Positions 45,001-53,483 of a stretch of 64,000 bases of DNA are shown piece by piece. Position 1 is the first letter of the stretch. Each line of letters begins with the position of its first letter. The DNA is from Chitinophagaceae bacterium. Its GTDB lineage: Bacteria; Bacteroidota; Bacteroidia; Chitinophagales; Chitinophagaceae. The DNA lies in the NCBI GenBank assembly GCA_947454235.1, contig CANGIY010000016.1, forward strand, positions 1 through 64,000. Reading direction: 5' to 3'. Position numbers and translations under genes: made by a program. The notes beneath the pieces were generated by a model. It was not told where the DNA came from, searched no databases, and saw nothing but the letters and a program-made list of their open reading frames with translations.

Positions 45001-47124
45001 ACAGTTATCGCTCCTCCGGCTACTCCTTCGGCTATTTCAGGTGCTATCAGCATTTGTACTGGTACAACTGCTACATTCACTGATGCTACTACTGGTGGTA
45101 CATGGAGCAGCAGTAACTCTTCTGTTGCTTCGGTTTCTAGCACTGGTGTTGTTTCAGGCGTTTCAGTAGGTACAGCTACTATTTCTTATTCATTCACAAA
45201 TGCTTGCGGAACAACTGCTGCAACATTCAATACAACAGTTACATCAACTCCTTCAGCAGGTACAATAACTGGTGCTACATCAATCTGTCAAGGTTCAAGC
45301 ACTACACTTGCTGATGCAACTTCTGGTGGTAGCTGGTCAAGCAGCAACTCTTCTGTTGCAGCTATCAACGTTGGTACAGGTGTAACAACTGGCGTTTCAG
45401 CAGGTACAGTTACAATCACGTACACTGTTACTAACTCTTGTGGTACTGCTAGAACAACTGCTTCTCTCACTGTTAATCCATTGCCTTTGGCAGGAACAAT
45501 TACTGGTGCATCAACAATGTGTCCTGGTAATACACAAACATTGCTTGATACTGTTTCTGGCGGTACATGGAGCAGCAGCAACACGGCAATAGCTACTGTA
45601 TCTTCTACAGGTGTTGTTACAGCAGTTGCTACTGGTTCGGTTACTATCTCTTATTCTAAATCAAACGCTTGCGGTACAACACGAGCTACTTTCGCAATTA
45701 CAGTTGGTGGTGCACCTTCAGCAGGAACAGTTTCAGGTGCTTCTACTTTATGTGTAGGTGGTTCTACTACGCTCACTGATACTGTTTCAGGTGGTCTTTG
45801 GTCAAGTAGTAACACTGCAATACTTACTGTAACTTCTTCTGGTGTTGTAACTGCTGTTTCTACCGGTACAGCTTCAATTTCTTACACAGTTACTAATGCG
45901 TGCGGTTCTACAACAGCAGCTAAATTGATTACCGTTGGTGCATTACCAACATCTGGTACTATCAGCGGTCCTACAGGTGCATGTGTTGGTACAACTATCA
46001 ACCTCAGCGAAACTGTAACAGGTGGTACTTGGGTAAGCAGTAGTTCTTCAATTGCTACTGTTTCTACTTCAGGTGTCGTTACTGGTGTAAGCGCTGGTTC
46101 TGCCGTTATTTCTTATGTAGTTTCAACTTCTTGCGCTACTTCAATTGCAACATATCCAATCACTGTTTCTTCTTCAGCTAGCGCTGGTACTATAACAGGT
46201 TTGGCTACAGTTTGTTTGAGTGCTTCAATCACTCTTACCGATGCTGTAACTGGTGGTACATGGAGTTCTAGCAACCCTTCAGTTGCAAGCGTTTCTGCTA
46301 CAGGTATTGTATTTGGTGTAACAACCGGAACTGCAACAATTTCTTACTCAGTTTCAGGAAGTTGTGGTGCTGTAGTTGCCACTAAAAACATTACAGTTAA
46401 TTCAACACCTACAGTAAGTGCAAGTACTGGTGCATCTTCAGTATGTGTTGGTACAACAACTACACTTACCAACTCTACATCAGGTGGCGCGTGGATCAGC
46501 AGTAATACTGCGGTAGCTACGGTTAGTTCTGCTGGAGTTGTTAGAGGTGTTGCTGTTGGTACAGTAAACATCACTTACTATGTAACTACTGCTTGTGGCA
46601 CTGCTACTACAGTGAAAACAATGACAGTTACTACGCTTTCTGCTGGTTTAATTTCTGGTCCGGTGACAGTTGCGGTAGGTAATGTAATATCTCTTTCCAG
46701 CTCAATCACTGGCGGTACATGGGCAAGTGTTAGCACAGCTACAGCAACTGTAACAAGCGCAGGTGTTGTAACAGGTGTAACTCCTGGCATTGATACAATT
46801 ACTTATACAGTTACAAATGCTTGTGGTTCTGCAACAGCAAGAAAAGCAATCAACGTTACTGCAACACGTACTGCACTTACAAGTACAGTTGAAGGTATCA
46901 ATGTATTCCCTAACCCAACTAGCGGTTTGGTGACCATCGAATTGCCTGCTGGTGCTACTAATGCTTCTTTGATTATTGCTGATATGAGCGGTAAAGCTTC
47001 TGAAATCAGAGATATTACTGATAACAAATCTAATGTTGACCTTTCTGGTTACGCTCCTGGTACTTACATCATCAATGTAAATGTTGATGGTAAAGTATAC
47101 AGCCAACGAGTAGTGATTCAATAA
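42079..47124 (+). CDS. Giant T9SS-exported protein: choice-anchor V-like N-terminus plus 18 Ig-like repeats
   Basis: This 1681-residue protein has a signal peptide (about 1-22). The N-terminal domain of about 190 residues opens with a Cys41-x4-Cys46-His47 motif after VTGALGTTSG and continues as a beta-sandwich with FGFELAAVRATG. This resembles the Reeler/choice-of-anchor V domain of Bacteroidota, whose CxxCH-type start may bind heme. About 18 BIG_2-like repeats follow, with the same motifs as the previous gene, then a type A T9SS tail (VFPNPTSGLVTIEL, YAPGTYIINV). The final repeat again lacks the first cysteine. It is a probable surface adhesin or structural protein, paralogous in its C-terminal half to the gene at 36631. 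Confidence 0.88.
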   Translation: MKKTLLLLPVILGIFGMMTLMSSSSGYTSDVTGALGTTSGCGGSGCHGTASTSGITISVSLDSAGTTLTSYVPGATYNIKITATNTTSSSLPNFGFELAAVRATGAGSTSATDAGTWGSSLPSGCRNRTVGSRHIIEQSTTLSATSGSGGSGTTYTELIPWTAPASGTGSVKIFGIVNAVNNDGRAAATDKWNLGNATITERATTSSLPAITGPSTVCVGSTITLADSISGGRWSSSTPTVATIDTVGHVTGVRVGTTTITYTYSGSSVYRTITVMGLPDVGTIIGPSAVCTGSSITLRDTTAPGGRWSSVTTSIATVDSTGVVYGVSAGVDTIKYTVTNSCGSRSAVKVITVSTAPVVASITGLSTICVGSLDTLRDSTTGGFWSSSTTSVATIGTSGIARGVGVGTTTISYTVASGGGCYTTRTFTLTVGAAGTAGTITGASSVCRGTHTTLADTVSGGTWTSGNTSIATVTSAGAVYGVTAGTVTISYGVSSSCGTVYATRSMTVMAAPSPVAISGPSTVCLGGSITLVDTSSGGTWSSSASSIATVTSGGIVYGLSVGSATITYSVTNSCGTGITVKNVSVVATPSAGSISGPSSVCGMPTTLVDTISGGTWSSSNTAVATVSSAGIVYPVSTGTVTITYTIATSCGTAYATRVENVSMSYPYGVISGPTSVCVGSSISLRDSTVATSVTWASSSSGIATINPSTGVVTGVSAGTVTITTTEVSTCGTANSFYNVTVIPMPNAGTISGPTSVCTGASITLTDSVGGGTWSISSGSLANISPSGTTCVISGVATGTATISYTVTNTCGTATATTTVTILTTPTVAAITGGSSVCTGTNTTLADGTSGGTWTSSNTSLATVSSSGIVRGVAGGSVTITYTVTNVCGANFATKAMTVIATPTSGVISGSSTVCTSSTTTLSETVSGGTWSSSNTAVATVNSATGVVSGVSAGSVTITYTNSNACGTATATYAMTVIAPPATPSAISGAISICTGTTATFTDATTGGTWSSSNSSVASVSSTGVVSGVSVGTATISYSFTNACGTTAATFNTTVTSTPSAGTITGATSICQGSSTTLADATSGGSWSSSNSSVAAINVGTGVTTGVSAGTVTITYTVTNSCGTARTTASLTVNPLPLAGTITGASTMCPGNTQTLLDTVSGGTWSSSNTAIATVSSTGVVTAVATGSVTISYSKSNACGTTRATFAITVGGAPSAGTVSGASTLCVGGSTTLTDTVSGGLWSSSNTAILTVTSSGVVTAVSTGTASISYTVTNACGSTTAAKLITVGALPTSGTISGPTGACVGTTINLSETVTGGTWVSSSSSIATVSTSGVVTGVSAGSAVISYVVSTSCATSIATYPITVSSSASAGTITGLATVCLSASITLTDAVTGGTWSSSNPSVASVSATGIVFGVTTGTATISYSVSGSCGAVVATKNITVNSTPTVSASTGASSVCVGTTTTLTNSTSGGAWISSNTAVATVSSAGVVRGVAVGTVNITYYVTTACGTATTVKTMTVTTLSAGLISGPVTVAVGNVISLSSSITGGTWASVSTATATVTSAGVVTGVTPGIDTITYTVTNACGSATARKAINVTATRTALTSTVEGINVFPNPTSGLVTIELPAGATNASLIIADMSGKASEIRDITDNKSNVDLSGYAPGTYIINVNVDGKVYSQRVVIQ
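42709..46872 (+). repeat. Array of 18 Ig-like coding repeats
   Basis: About 18 in-frame repeats of about 230 bp with the same VCxG, GGTW and CGT motifs as the array in the preceding gene. Repeats 15-18 here correspond in order to repeats 18-21 there, including the unusual SCATS variant and the cysteine-less VAVG repeat. Confidence 0.88.
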
Positions 47125-47141
47125 ACTGGTCAGTTACTTTA

Positions 47142-47187
47142 AAAATAATAAGGGCATCCTCAAAAAGGGGTGCCCTTATTATTTTTG
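47142..47187 (+). terminator. Terminator of the second giant repeat gene
   Basis: ATAATAAGGGCATCC pairs with GGGTGCCCTTATTAT with one wobble pair, around 47146-47182, followed by TTTTTG. Confidence 0.87.
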
Positions 47188-47697
47188 TATGATTGCTGCT
47201 TGTTTTATCCCTTTTTGATGTACCGTCGGCATCTTTTCTGAATGTCAAAACTAGGCGCCCAATGCGGTTTGTATAGTGTTTTAAAAGGATGTACTTGTGG
47301 TTGATAGGTAAAGCTGATTCTGTTTTTAATAGCATTTATTTGGGATAAATGAACATAGACGTTAAGTACAACCGGGTATTGAAACCTATTAGTGAAGTGC
47401 GTCAATTTCATGGCTCCAAATCTTTCCATCAGAGTTTTTAACCCAAAGGAAGCAGCTTTTTAGTCATTGCTCTCACTTGCCTCAAACCTAATGCAGTAAT
47501 TGGTTTCAGCCGTTTTTAGCCTGAATTTTGTCCACTTCCTTTTCTTTCACTTGCTTCAAACCTCGTTCAGTAAAGGGTTTCAGACAATTTCACCAACTAT
47601 TTTGGCCATTAACCCCAATTTTAGATGACAGGCTTGCACAAAAAAACAGACCCCGTATTTTGAGGTCTGTTAACTTTCTTTAGACTGATTTAAACAC
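47188..47697. other. Gene-poor gap between the repeat gene and the ABC exporter
   Basis: About 510 bases without a convincing gene. A 74-codon minus-strand frame (47205-47429) encodes an aromatic and basic sequence with no recognised family, signal or membrane segment; it could be decayed. The only other structure seen is a pair of imperfect direct repeats at 47472-47586. No promoter or RNA gene was identified. Confidence 0.5.
47472..47586. repeat. Two imperfect 41-bp direct repeats, 74 bp apart
   Basis: 47472-47512 and 47546-47586 share CTTGCxTCAAACCT, then CAGTAA and GGTTTCAG in register, with about 10 differences. Each copy is weakly palindromic (CAAACC ... GGTTTCA). Only two copies are present and no cas gene is nearby, so a CRISPR array is not supported. 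They may be a decayed repeat family or RNA stem-loops. Confidence 0.4.
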
Positions 47698-48990
47698 CTA
47701 GTCGCGGTATTTAAACCACTTGATAATTTCTTTGTAGCTCGCTTTTTTACCGTACATAAGTACACCCGTTCTGTAAATACGTCCCGCAACCCACGTAGTA
47801 AATATGAAACCCGCAACCATAAGTGCCATAGAGCCTGCTATCTGCAAAGGTGGTACGTGATATGGCAGTCGCACCATCATTGCAATTGGTGCAGTGAATG
47901 GAATCATAGATAGCCAAACAGCGATATTGCTGTGGGGATTGTTGATAATAACAAACTGCGAAACATAGATAGTGAACAACAAGGGCAATGTAATAGGTAT
48001 CATAAATTGCTGTGTTTCCGTTTCATTATCTACTGCCGAGCCTACTGCAGCGAACAATGCCGAATAAAGCAGGTAGCCAAAAAGGAAATAGAAGATAAAT
48101 CCAAAAATAATGGTTAAAACAGGCAAGCCATCCATACTTTGGAAGAGTTCCCCAATTGAACCTATATCTCCCGAGTTTGTTGCGTGAGTTGCTGCCGCTT
48201 GTTGTGCTTCAGCCATTTTTTCAGCATTATTGCCAGTTAGCATGGGTATTAGTGTATAGCCCAAAATGGCAGTAGAACCAATCCATAAAAGAAACTGGGT
48301 GAGCCCTACCATACCTACACCCACAATCTTACCCATCATCAACTGAAAAGGCTTTACAGATGAGATAACAACCTCAATGATTCTGCTTGTTTTCTCTTCG
48401 ATTACTCCCTTCATTACTTGCACACCATAAAGGAACAGCGTCAAATAGATAAGAATAGCACCCAAAAGACCCACAACCTGCGCCACCACAACCTGTGTCT
48501 TTTTCTCTCCTTTTTCTGATATGGATGTGGTTGAAATTGACACTGATTTCATTGCATTGGCAAGAATCCCTGAATCTATGTGAGCCTCAGCTAGCCTGCG
48601 AGAATGGATAATACTGTTGATTTCATCTTCAACAACTGATTTGTCCATTGCTCCTGGTGTTTTTTCGGCGAACATTTGAATGTTGTTCAAGTTCGCTGGT
48701 ATGTAAACCAGATAATCATAACCATCTTTAACGAACGCTTCCTTGTTAGCGGCAAAACCTTCAGCAAATGAGTACTCCATTTTTTTGGAGTTTTTCAATG
48801 TTGTTTTAAACCATCCGCTCTCATCAACTACCCTGATTTTCTTTTTATCGCCTTGGTTGACTGCTAAGAAGATAACCAACGACATCATACCTATGAAAAG
48901 CAACGGTACACCAAATGTCACATACAAAAACGACTTTTTCTTTACTCTAGAAAGGTACTCCCTTTTTATTATGAGCCAAATCTTATTCAT
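47698..48990 (-). CDS. ABC-2 type exporter permease (NatB-like)
   Basis: This 430-residue permease has an N-terminal membrane helix (about 22-42), a long extracytoplasmic region (about 45-175) and a C-terminal block of five or more helices. Motifs typical of the NatB/ABC2_membrane_3 family are visible: IIKREYLSRVKKKSFL at the start, MKGVIEEKTSRIIEVVISSVKPFQLMMGKIVGVG in the middle. The ATPase gene lies just upstream (10-base gap) and the two form a transporter. Bacterial NatAB exports sodium ions, but many relatives export other small molecules. The substrate here is unknown. Confidence 0.9.
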   Translation of the reverse strand: MNKIWLIIKREYLSRVKKKSFLYVTFGVPLLFIGMMSLVIFLAVNQGDKKKIRVVDESGWFKTTLKNSKKMEYSFAEGFAANKEAFVKDGYDYLVYIPANLNNIQMFAEKTPGAMDKSVVEDEINSIIHSRRLAEAHIDSGILANAMKSVSISTTSISEKGEKKTQVVVAQVVGLLGAILIYLTLFLYGVQVMKGVIEEKTSRIIEVVISSVKPFQLMMGKIVGVGMVGLTQFLLWIGSTAILGYTLIPMLTGNNAEKMAEAQQAAATHATNSGDIGSIGELFQSMDGLPVLTIIFGFIFYFLFGYLLYSALFAAVGSAVDNETETQQFMIPITLPLLFTIYVSQFVIINNPHSNIAVWLSMIPFTAPIAMMVRLPYHVPPLQIAGSMALMVAGFIFTTWVAGRIYRTGVLMYGKKASYKEIIKWFKYRD

Positions 48991-49000
48991 TGTTGTTCTT

Positions 49001-49930
49001 TTAGCCTTTTGATTTCTGTGTTTGTTTGTTTACTGTTTCAATGAATATCTCATTCATGGATGGAATCTTCTCTTCTACCTTCAACAATTGCACCTTTGGA
49101 AGCAGTTCTGCCAGTACATTATTGAGGTGCACACCTTGCCTGAGTTTTATTTGCAGTCTGGTGCCAAAGTCTATTGATTCACTTTTCAGCAGTTCAAATT
49201 GACTTGACTGTTGCGCATCAGTATTATTGCCTTCGTATTCTACAATATAAGTTCCGGTGCGATATTGGTTTTTGATTTCAGTAACCTTACCATCCAGTAT
49301 TTTATGCGATAGATTTATAAGTGCAATTGAATCGCAGAGTTCTTCTACACTTTCCATTCTGTGCGTTGAAAAAATGATAGTAGCACCGTTTTTATTCAGT
49401 TCCAATATCTCATTTTTAATTAATTCAGCGTTTATGGGGTCAAACCCGGAGAAAGGTTCGTCTAGTATAATCAGTTCAGGTTCATGAAGAACTGTAGCAA
49501 TAAACTGGGCTTTCTGTTGCATGCCTTTTGAAAGCTCCTCAATCTTTTTATTCCACCACGATTCAATTTCCAGCTTTCGGAACCACTTAACTGCACGTGC
49601 TTTGGCTTCTTCGCGGGGCATACCTTTCAACTGGGCCAGATACAATATCTGTTCGCCAATCTCCATTTTCTTATAAAGTCCGCGTTCTTCAGGCAGGTAT
49701 CCAATTTTGCCAATGTGGCTTTCCGAGAGCTTGGTACCATTAAAAAGTATTTCTCCCGAATCAGGACCGGTAATCTGATTGATGATCCTGATTAATGAAG
49801 TTTTTCCGGCACCATTTGGACCAAGCAATCCAAAAACTTCTCCCTTTTTAATGTCCATGCTCACATCAGAGAGTGCCTTATGCCCAGCATATTGCTTTAC
49901 TATATTGCGAATGCTAATCATCGATTCCAT
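49001..49930 (-). CDS. ABC transporter ATP-binding protein (NatA-like)
   Basis: This 309-residue ATPase has Walker A GPNGAGKT (37-44), signature LSKGMQQK, Walker B LIILDEPFSGFDP and an H-loop STHRM. A C-terminal extension of about 80 residues (DUF4162-like) is typical of NatA/CcmA-type exporters. It powers the permease encoded 10 bases downstream in the same leftward operon. A second start at the Met of MISIRNI (residue 4) is possible. The substrate is unknown. Confidence 0.92.
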   Translation of the reverse strand: MESMISIRNIVKQYAGHKALSDVSMDIKKGEVFGLLGPNGAGKTSLIRIINQITGPDSGEILFNGTKLSESHIGKIGYLPEERGLYKKMEIGEQILYLAQLKGMPREEAKARAVKWFRKLEIESWWNKKIEELSKGMQQKAQFIATVLHEPELIILDEPFSGFDPINAELIKNEILELNKNGATIIFSTHRMESVEELCDSIALINLSHKILDGKVTEIKNQYRTGTYIVEYEGNNTDAQQSSQFELLKSESIDFGTRLQIKLRQGVHLNNVLAELLPKVQLLKVEEKIPSMNEIFIETVNKQTQKSKG

Positions 49931-49993
49931 GTATTAAACAATAAATTTAGGGATTTATCTCGGTAACATGGTCCCTAATCATTGAGAAGTAAT

Positions 49994-50024
49994 TAAAAAA
50001 CCGCTCCGGGAACTCCGGAGCGGC
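49994..50024 (-). terminator. Terminator of the second small T9SS gene
   Basis: On the minus strand GCCGCTCCGG and CCGGAGCGG form a stem (about 50001-50024) followed by six T residues. It lies 20 bases after the stop of the gene at 50044. Confidence 0.88.
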
Positions 50025-50043
50025 ATAAATTCAATTTATTACA

Positions 50044-50802
50044 TTAATCTTCTTTCGTGAATTTCTTGATTGCAACTACATCGCCTTTGACATCAATGAA
50101 TTTTAAAAAGTACACGCCCGAAGGTATACTCTCAATATTTAGGTTTGCACTTGCACCATCGAATTTATAGACGTTTACAAGCTTACCAATTACATTGTAA
50201 ATGCAAATCGTATTCGATTCCTGGGTGTAGCTATAGATTACATTTACTTCGTTTTTGGCAGGGTTGGGATAGAGGCTAATTTCATTGTTGACGATTTTTT
50301 CAACTACAGGGGCTTCTGTCGGAAATTTATTGACTATAAATGTTACAAATTTAGTAGGTGCAAGCGACCCGCCAATAGACTGCCAAGAGCAAGTTAGGTA
50401 GTGCGTTCCATTACTGGCATGTGCCAAATCGAGCACCAAATCGAAATTCGCTTTTTGCCCGGGGCGTATGGTGTCAGAGATAAATGAACCTAACGACGAA
50501 ACATTGGAAATACAGTTCCATAAAAAAGTATCTCTGTCATTTTGCCTGCATGTCTTGTTATCACAAATTCCCAAAATGGAGGTGTCAGCCCAATCCCTCG
50601 GAAAATCTGTAGCTGTAATTTTCCACTTAACAACAATTTTATTCGCATCAGCACTTACCATATTATTGTACACACTTAGCGGACTTCCATTCCAACTGGC
50701 GTAAACAGTATCGCCTTTATCAGGAGTAACACCCTGTGCAAGTACTGCACCAACCGGCATACACAATAAAATAGAGGTAAGTAATGATAGAATGAACTTC
50801 AT
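50044..50802 (-). CDS. Small T9SS-exported Ig-like protein, copy 2
   Basis: This 252-residue protein has a signal peptide (about 1-22, AVLAQG). Its beta-sandwich domain (about 25-155) has SILGICDNKTCRQNDRDT, with two cysteines that could form a disulfide, and HASNGTHYLTCSW. The type A T9SS tail (about 175-252) has LYPNPAKNEVNVIY, SGVYFLKFID and ends KKFTKED. It is a tandem paralogue of the gene at 50978, of identical length. No enzyme motif is visible; binding or adhesion is likely. The gene has its own terminator. Confidence 0.85.
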   Translation of the reverse strand: MKFILSLLTSILLCMPVGAVLAQGVTPDKGDTVYASWNGSPLSVYNNMVSADANKIVVKWKITATDFPRDWADTSILGICDNKTCRQNDRDTFLWNCISNVSSLGSFISDTIRPGQKANFDLVLDLAHASNGTHYLTCSWQSIGGSLAPTKFVTFIVNKFPTEAPVVEKIVNNEISLYPNPAKNEVNVIYSYTQESNTICIYNVIGKLVNVYKFDGASANLNIESIPSGVYFLKFIDVKGDVVAIKKFTKED

Positions 50803-50924
50803 ATGCAGAATATATTTTTGGCAAAAATTGGGATTGTAAACTAAGATACGGGATTATTTTCATTCAACACATCATTTGGTTGAACTTTATTTTAGCTAAA
50901 AGTTAAAGAAATGCCACCAGGGCA

Positions 50925-50958
50925 TAAAAAAACCGCCCTACAATAGTAGAGCGGTTTA
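50925..50958 (-). terminator. Terminator of the first small T9SS gene
   Basis: On the minus strand AACCGCTCTAC and GTAGGGCGGTT pair with one wobble, followed by six T residues. It lies 20 bases after the stop of the gene at 50978, the same arrangement as in its paralogue. Confidence 0.85.
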
Positions 50959-50977
50959 TTAAATATCGTAATGATGA

Positions 50978-51736
50978 TTAATCTTCTTTCGTGAATTTCT
51001 TAACTGCAACAACATCACCTTTAGAATCGATGAACTTGAGGAAGTAAATACCTGAAGGAATATTTTCAATGTTTAGGTTAGCGCTAGCACCATCAAATTT
51101 GTAAACACTTACAATTTTACCGATGATGTTGTAGATGCAAATTGTGTTTGACTCTTGAGCGTATCCGTAAATAACATTGATTTCCTTCTTAGCAGGGTTA
51201 GGATACATTGAAATTTCATGGTTAGTTACTTTTTCAACAGCAGGGGTTTCAGTTGGGAATTTGTTGATTACAAAAGTTACATACTTTACAGGGTAAATTG
51301 AACTTCCTACTGCTTGCCAAGAACAAGTCATGTAGTGTGTACCATTACTTGCATGTGTAAGGTCTAGCACCAAATCAAATGTACCCGTATCACCAGCGTT
51401 AATTACGTTTGAAGTAAACAAAGTATTTGATGGGCGACTTGTAAGGCTGTTCCACAACAATGTGTCACGGTCGTTCTGTCTGCAAATATTGTTGTCGCAA
51501 ATACCAAGGATTGAAGTATCAGACCAATCTCTAGGGAAATCGGAAGCAGTTACTTTCCATTTAACGCGTAGAGTGCCAGTATCAGCACTTACCATGTTAT
51601 TATAAACGGCCATAGGAGTACCACTCCATGTTGCATATACGGTATCGCCACGCTCAGGATTAACTCCTTGTGCACTCGATGTATTAGATGAAAATAGACC
51701 TAATAAAGCTATTAAAAAAGGTAAAAACTTTCTCAT
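50978..51736 (-). CDS. Small T9SS-exported Ig-like protein, copy 1
   Basis: This 252-residue protein parallels its neighbour at 50044 along the whole length. It has a signal peptide (about 1-22, SSAQG), a domain with SILGICDNNICRQNDRDT and HASNGTHYMTCSW, and a T9SS tail (MYPNPAKKEINVIY, SGIYFLKFID, KKFTKED). The C-terminal about 90 residues are nearly identical between copies, while the N-terminal passenger is more diverged. Each copy has its own terminator, so they are separate units produced by tandem duplication. The function is unknown. Confidence 0.85.
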   Translation of the reverse strand: MRKFLPFLIALLGLFSSNTSSAQGVNPERGDTVYATWSGTPMAVYNNMVSADTGTLRVKWKVTASDFPRDWSDTSILGICDNNICRQNDRDTLLWNSLTSRPSNTLFTSNVINAGDTGTFDLVLDLTHASNGTHYMTCSWQAVGSSIYPVKYVTFVINKFPTETPAVEKVTNHEISMYPNPAKKEINVIYGYAQESNTICIYNIIGKIVSVYKFDGASANLNIENIPSGIYFLKFIDSKGDVVAVKKFTKED

Positions 51737-52098
51737 GATTATATAAAAAAGACTCGGTTTATAAATAGAAAATTATTGCAAGGTACAACATTTACACCTT
51801 GTTTGCACATTGCCATTGTTAATTTTCCCAAAATTGACAACAATATTGCAATTGCAACAAAATAAATTCAGTGGTGCATTTATTAGTAGATTGTGATTGC
51901 TGTTTAATCAGCGTTTTCTGCAGCGAGAATGTGATTCGGTGTGTTTTATTCAGGTTCGACAAATTCTAAAAAAGGTTGTGCTATTTCATTAATTGACTTT
52001 AATAAAAAAAATATCTGAAAAAATTTCAAGAAATCTCTAACAAACGAGCGAAGTGTTGCGTCATACTACATGACAATCCTTTGGAATACTGTTTAACA
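51737..52098. other. AT-rich divergent intergenic region
   Basis: About 360 bases between divergent genes hold no credible frame. The region is AT-rich with A-runs and should contain promoters for both sides, but no good -33/-7 pair could be assigned. No RNA structure or repeat was recognised. Confidence 0.5.
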
Positions 52099-53133
52099 AT
52101 GAACAAACTTTTTAAAATACTCTTCGCCTGCTGTACAATGATAATGATGTTCTTTACATCTTGTCACAAATCAGTAGTTACTGAAGTGAGCATCATTGAC
52201 AGTACCGCAAATAATGTAGTAGATTATTCTTCGGTAAATAAACTGTTCGATGCAATGAGGCCTTCAGCTCAAACATACAGAGTTGAAGCGGGCACAAACG
52301 CTGTAGTCCGCGGCATGTACGGTACAGCACTTAAATTTTACCCTAACTCGTTCAAAGATCAGGCGGGCAATGTAGTTACCTCAGGTATCGTGAATGTGAC
52401 CATTTATGAATACTATGGAATAGGTGGTCAAATGATTGCAGGGTCTTCTGCGACAGCAGCAGGCAAATTGCTCGACGTGAAAGGTCAGGTTTTCGTAAGT
52501 GCTTCTTGTAACGGACAACAGTTGAATGCTAATAAATACAGCATCGGCTTCAAGTCTAATCAACCTATGCGCCAGCACAATGCGCTGTTTGTAGGTAAAG
52601 TACTGGCTAAAGATTCTGTTGTAAGCTGGACTGAAACGTCAGGTGCTGTCGGTACTGCAACTGAAGGAACTGTACTTGATAGTTTCAACATCGTTACAGT
52701 CGATTCTAGCGGAACTAAGCTCGATACAATGATGATTCATACCAACTACAATCGATTTGACAGTTGTACTTCATTTGGCTGGATCAGTGCTGCGAATTTC
52801 TTCGCTTCGGGAGGAAACCTCACTAACATGACTGTCGCACCAAACGATACCATGTTTAAAAGTACCAACACCGTAGTTTATCTGGCATTCTCTGACATCA
52901 GGTCAAGTTGTTATTTGAATGCTTACAACAATACAACCCATCAATTTTCATTCAACACCGGATATGAAGTTCCTGTAGGTGTGAGGGCCAATTTGATAGC
53001 AGTATCAAATATCGGTGGTCATTACTACTTCTATATTGCGCGTAACATGACTATCGCAAATGGAATGAACCTCCATATAAACCTTCAACCTTCAACCTTA
53101 CGAAATATTCTAGATGAATTGCAATCACTGTAA
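52099..53133 (+). CDS. Lipoprotein of unknown function
   Basis: From the ATG at 52099 the protein has 344 residues and a lipoprotein signal (MMFFTSC, Cys22). An in-frame TTG at 52081 is less likely because the Met start gives a proper signal peptide. Residues about 60-150 look like a beta-rich domain (TALKFYPNSFKDQAGNVVTSGIVNVTIYEY), a pattern of Bacteroidota surface lipoproteins with a carboxypeptidase-regulatory-like or ZU5-like fold. The second half is Thr/Asn-rich and beta-stranded. No enzyme motif was seen. An unusual C-rich tract follows the gene. Confidence 0.7.
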   Translation: MNKLFKILFACCTMIMMFFTSCHKSVVTEVSIIDSTANNVVDYSSVNKLFDAMRPSAQTYRVEAGTNAVVRGMYGTALKFYPNSFKDQAGNVVTSGIVNVTIYEYYGIGGQMIAGSSATAAGKLLDVKGQVFVSASCNGQQLNANKYSIGFKSNQPMRQHNALFVGKVLAKDSVVSWTETSGAVGTATEGTVLDSFNIVTVDSSGTKLDTMMIHTNYNRFDSCTSFGWISAANFFASGGNLTNMTVAPNDTMFKSTNTVVYLAFSDIRSSCYLNAYNNTTHQFSFNTGYEVPVGVRANLIAVSNIGGHYYFYIARNMTIANGMNLHINLQPSTLRNILDELQSL

Positions 53134-53482
53134 ATAACAAAATCCTGTCACGACCTATAAACCAGTATCTGTAAACCTTAAAACTATGAACCCTATCTCT
53201 TTTTGAAAACAAGTACTATGACCCCTGCTATGAACAAGAACCCTTTTTAAAACCCTTAATTTGAATATAAGCTAGCCCCTATTTTCCCCTATCACTATTA
53301 AAAACTGTATAGCCCCTGCTTAAACCGTCACAAAGATCAACTGAACTAAAAAGAAAATAACAAACAACACCCTATTAATCATATATTTCAACATGCACAA
53401 CCCTCTCAACCTTGGAAAACAAAATGCCCTATAACCCTACCCTGTGAACCCCCTCAATTTACCTTTAAACTCTCTCAGTAAT
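53134..53482 (+). other. C-rich, G-poor noncoding tract with repeated CCCT
   Basis: About 350 bases with no open frame. A hand count over 53161-53460 gives about 83 C and 25 G, and CCCT occurs about 13 times on the plus strand. As RNA this would be largely unstructured and C-rich, the property of Rho-loading (rut) sites. It lies between the lipoprotein stop and an intrinsic terminator at 53484, so it could be a long 3' untranslated region. Function is inferred from composition only. Confidence 0.45.
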
Positions 53483-53483
53483 T

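Noticed and set aside
46702-47121. A 139-codon minus-strand frame, and several similar antisense frames inside the two giant repeat genes
   Set aside because: They mirror the Ser/Thr/Gly-rich codon pattern of the coding strand, recur at the same place in successive repeats and encode no recognisable protein.
47072-47335. An 87-codon minus-strand frame across the end of the second giant gene
   Set aside because: It runs through the terminator hairpin and into the coding strand tail, and has no recognisable domain.
47472-47586. A possible minimal CRISPR array
   Set aside because: Only two copies with about 10 differences, a single interval of unequal composition, and no cas genes anywhere in the window.
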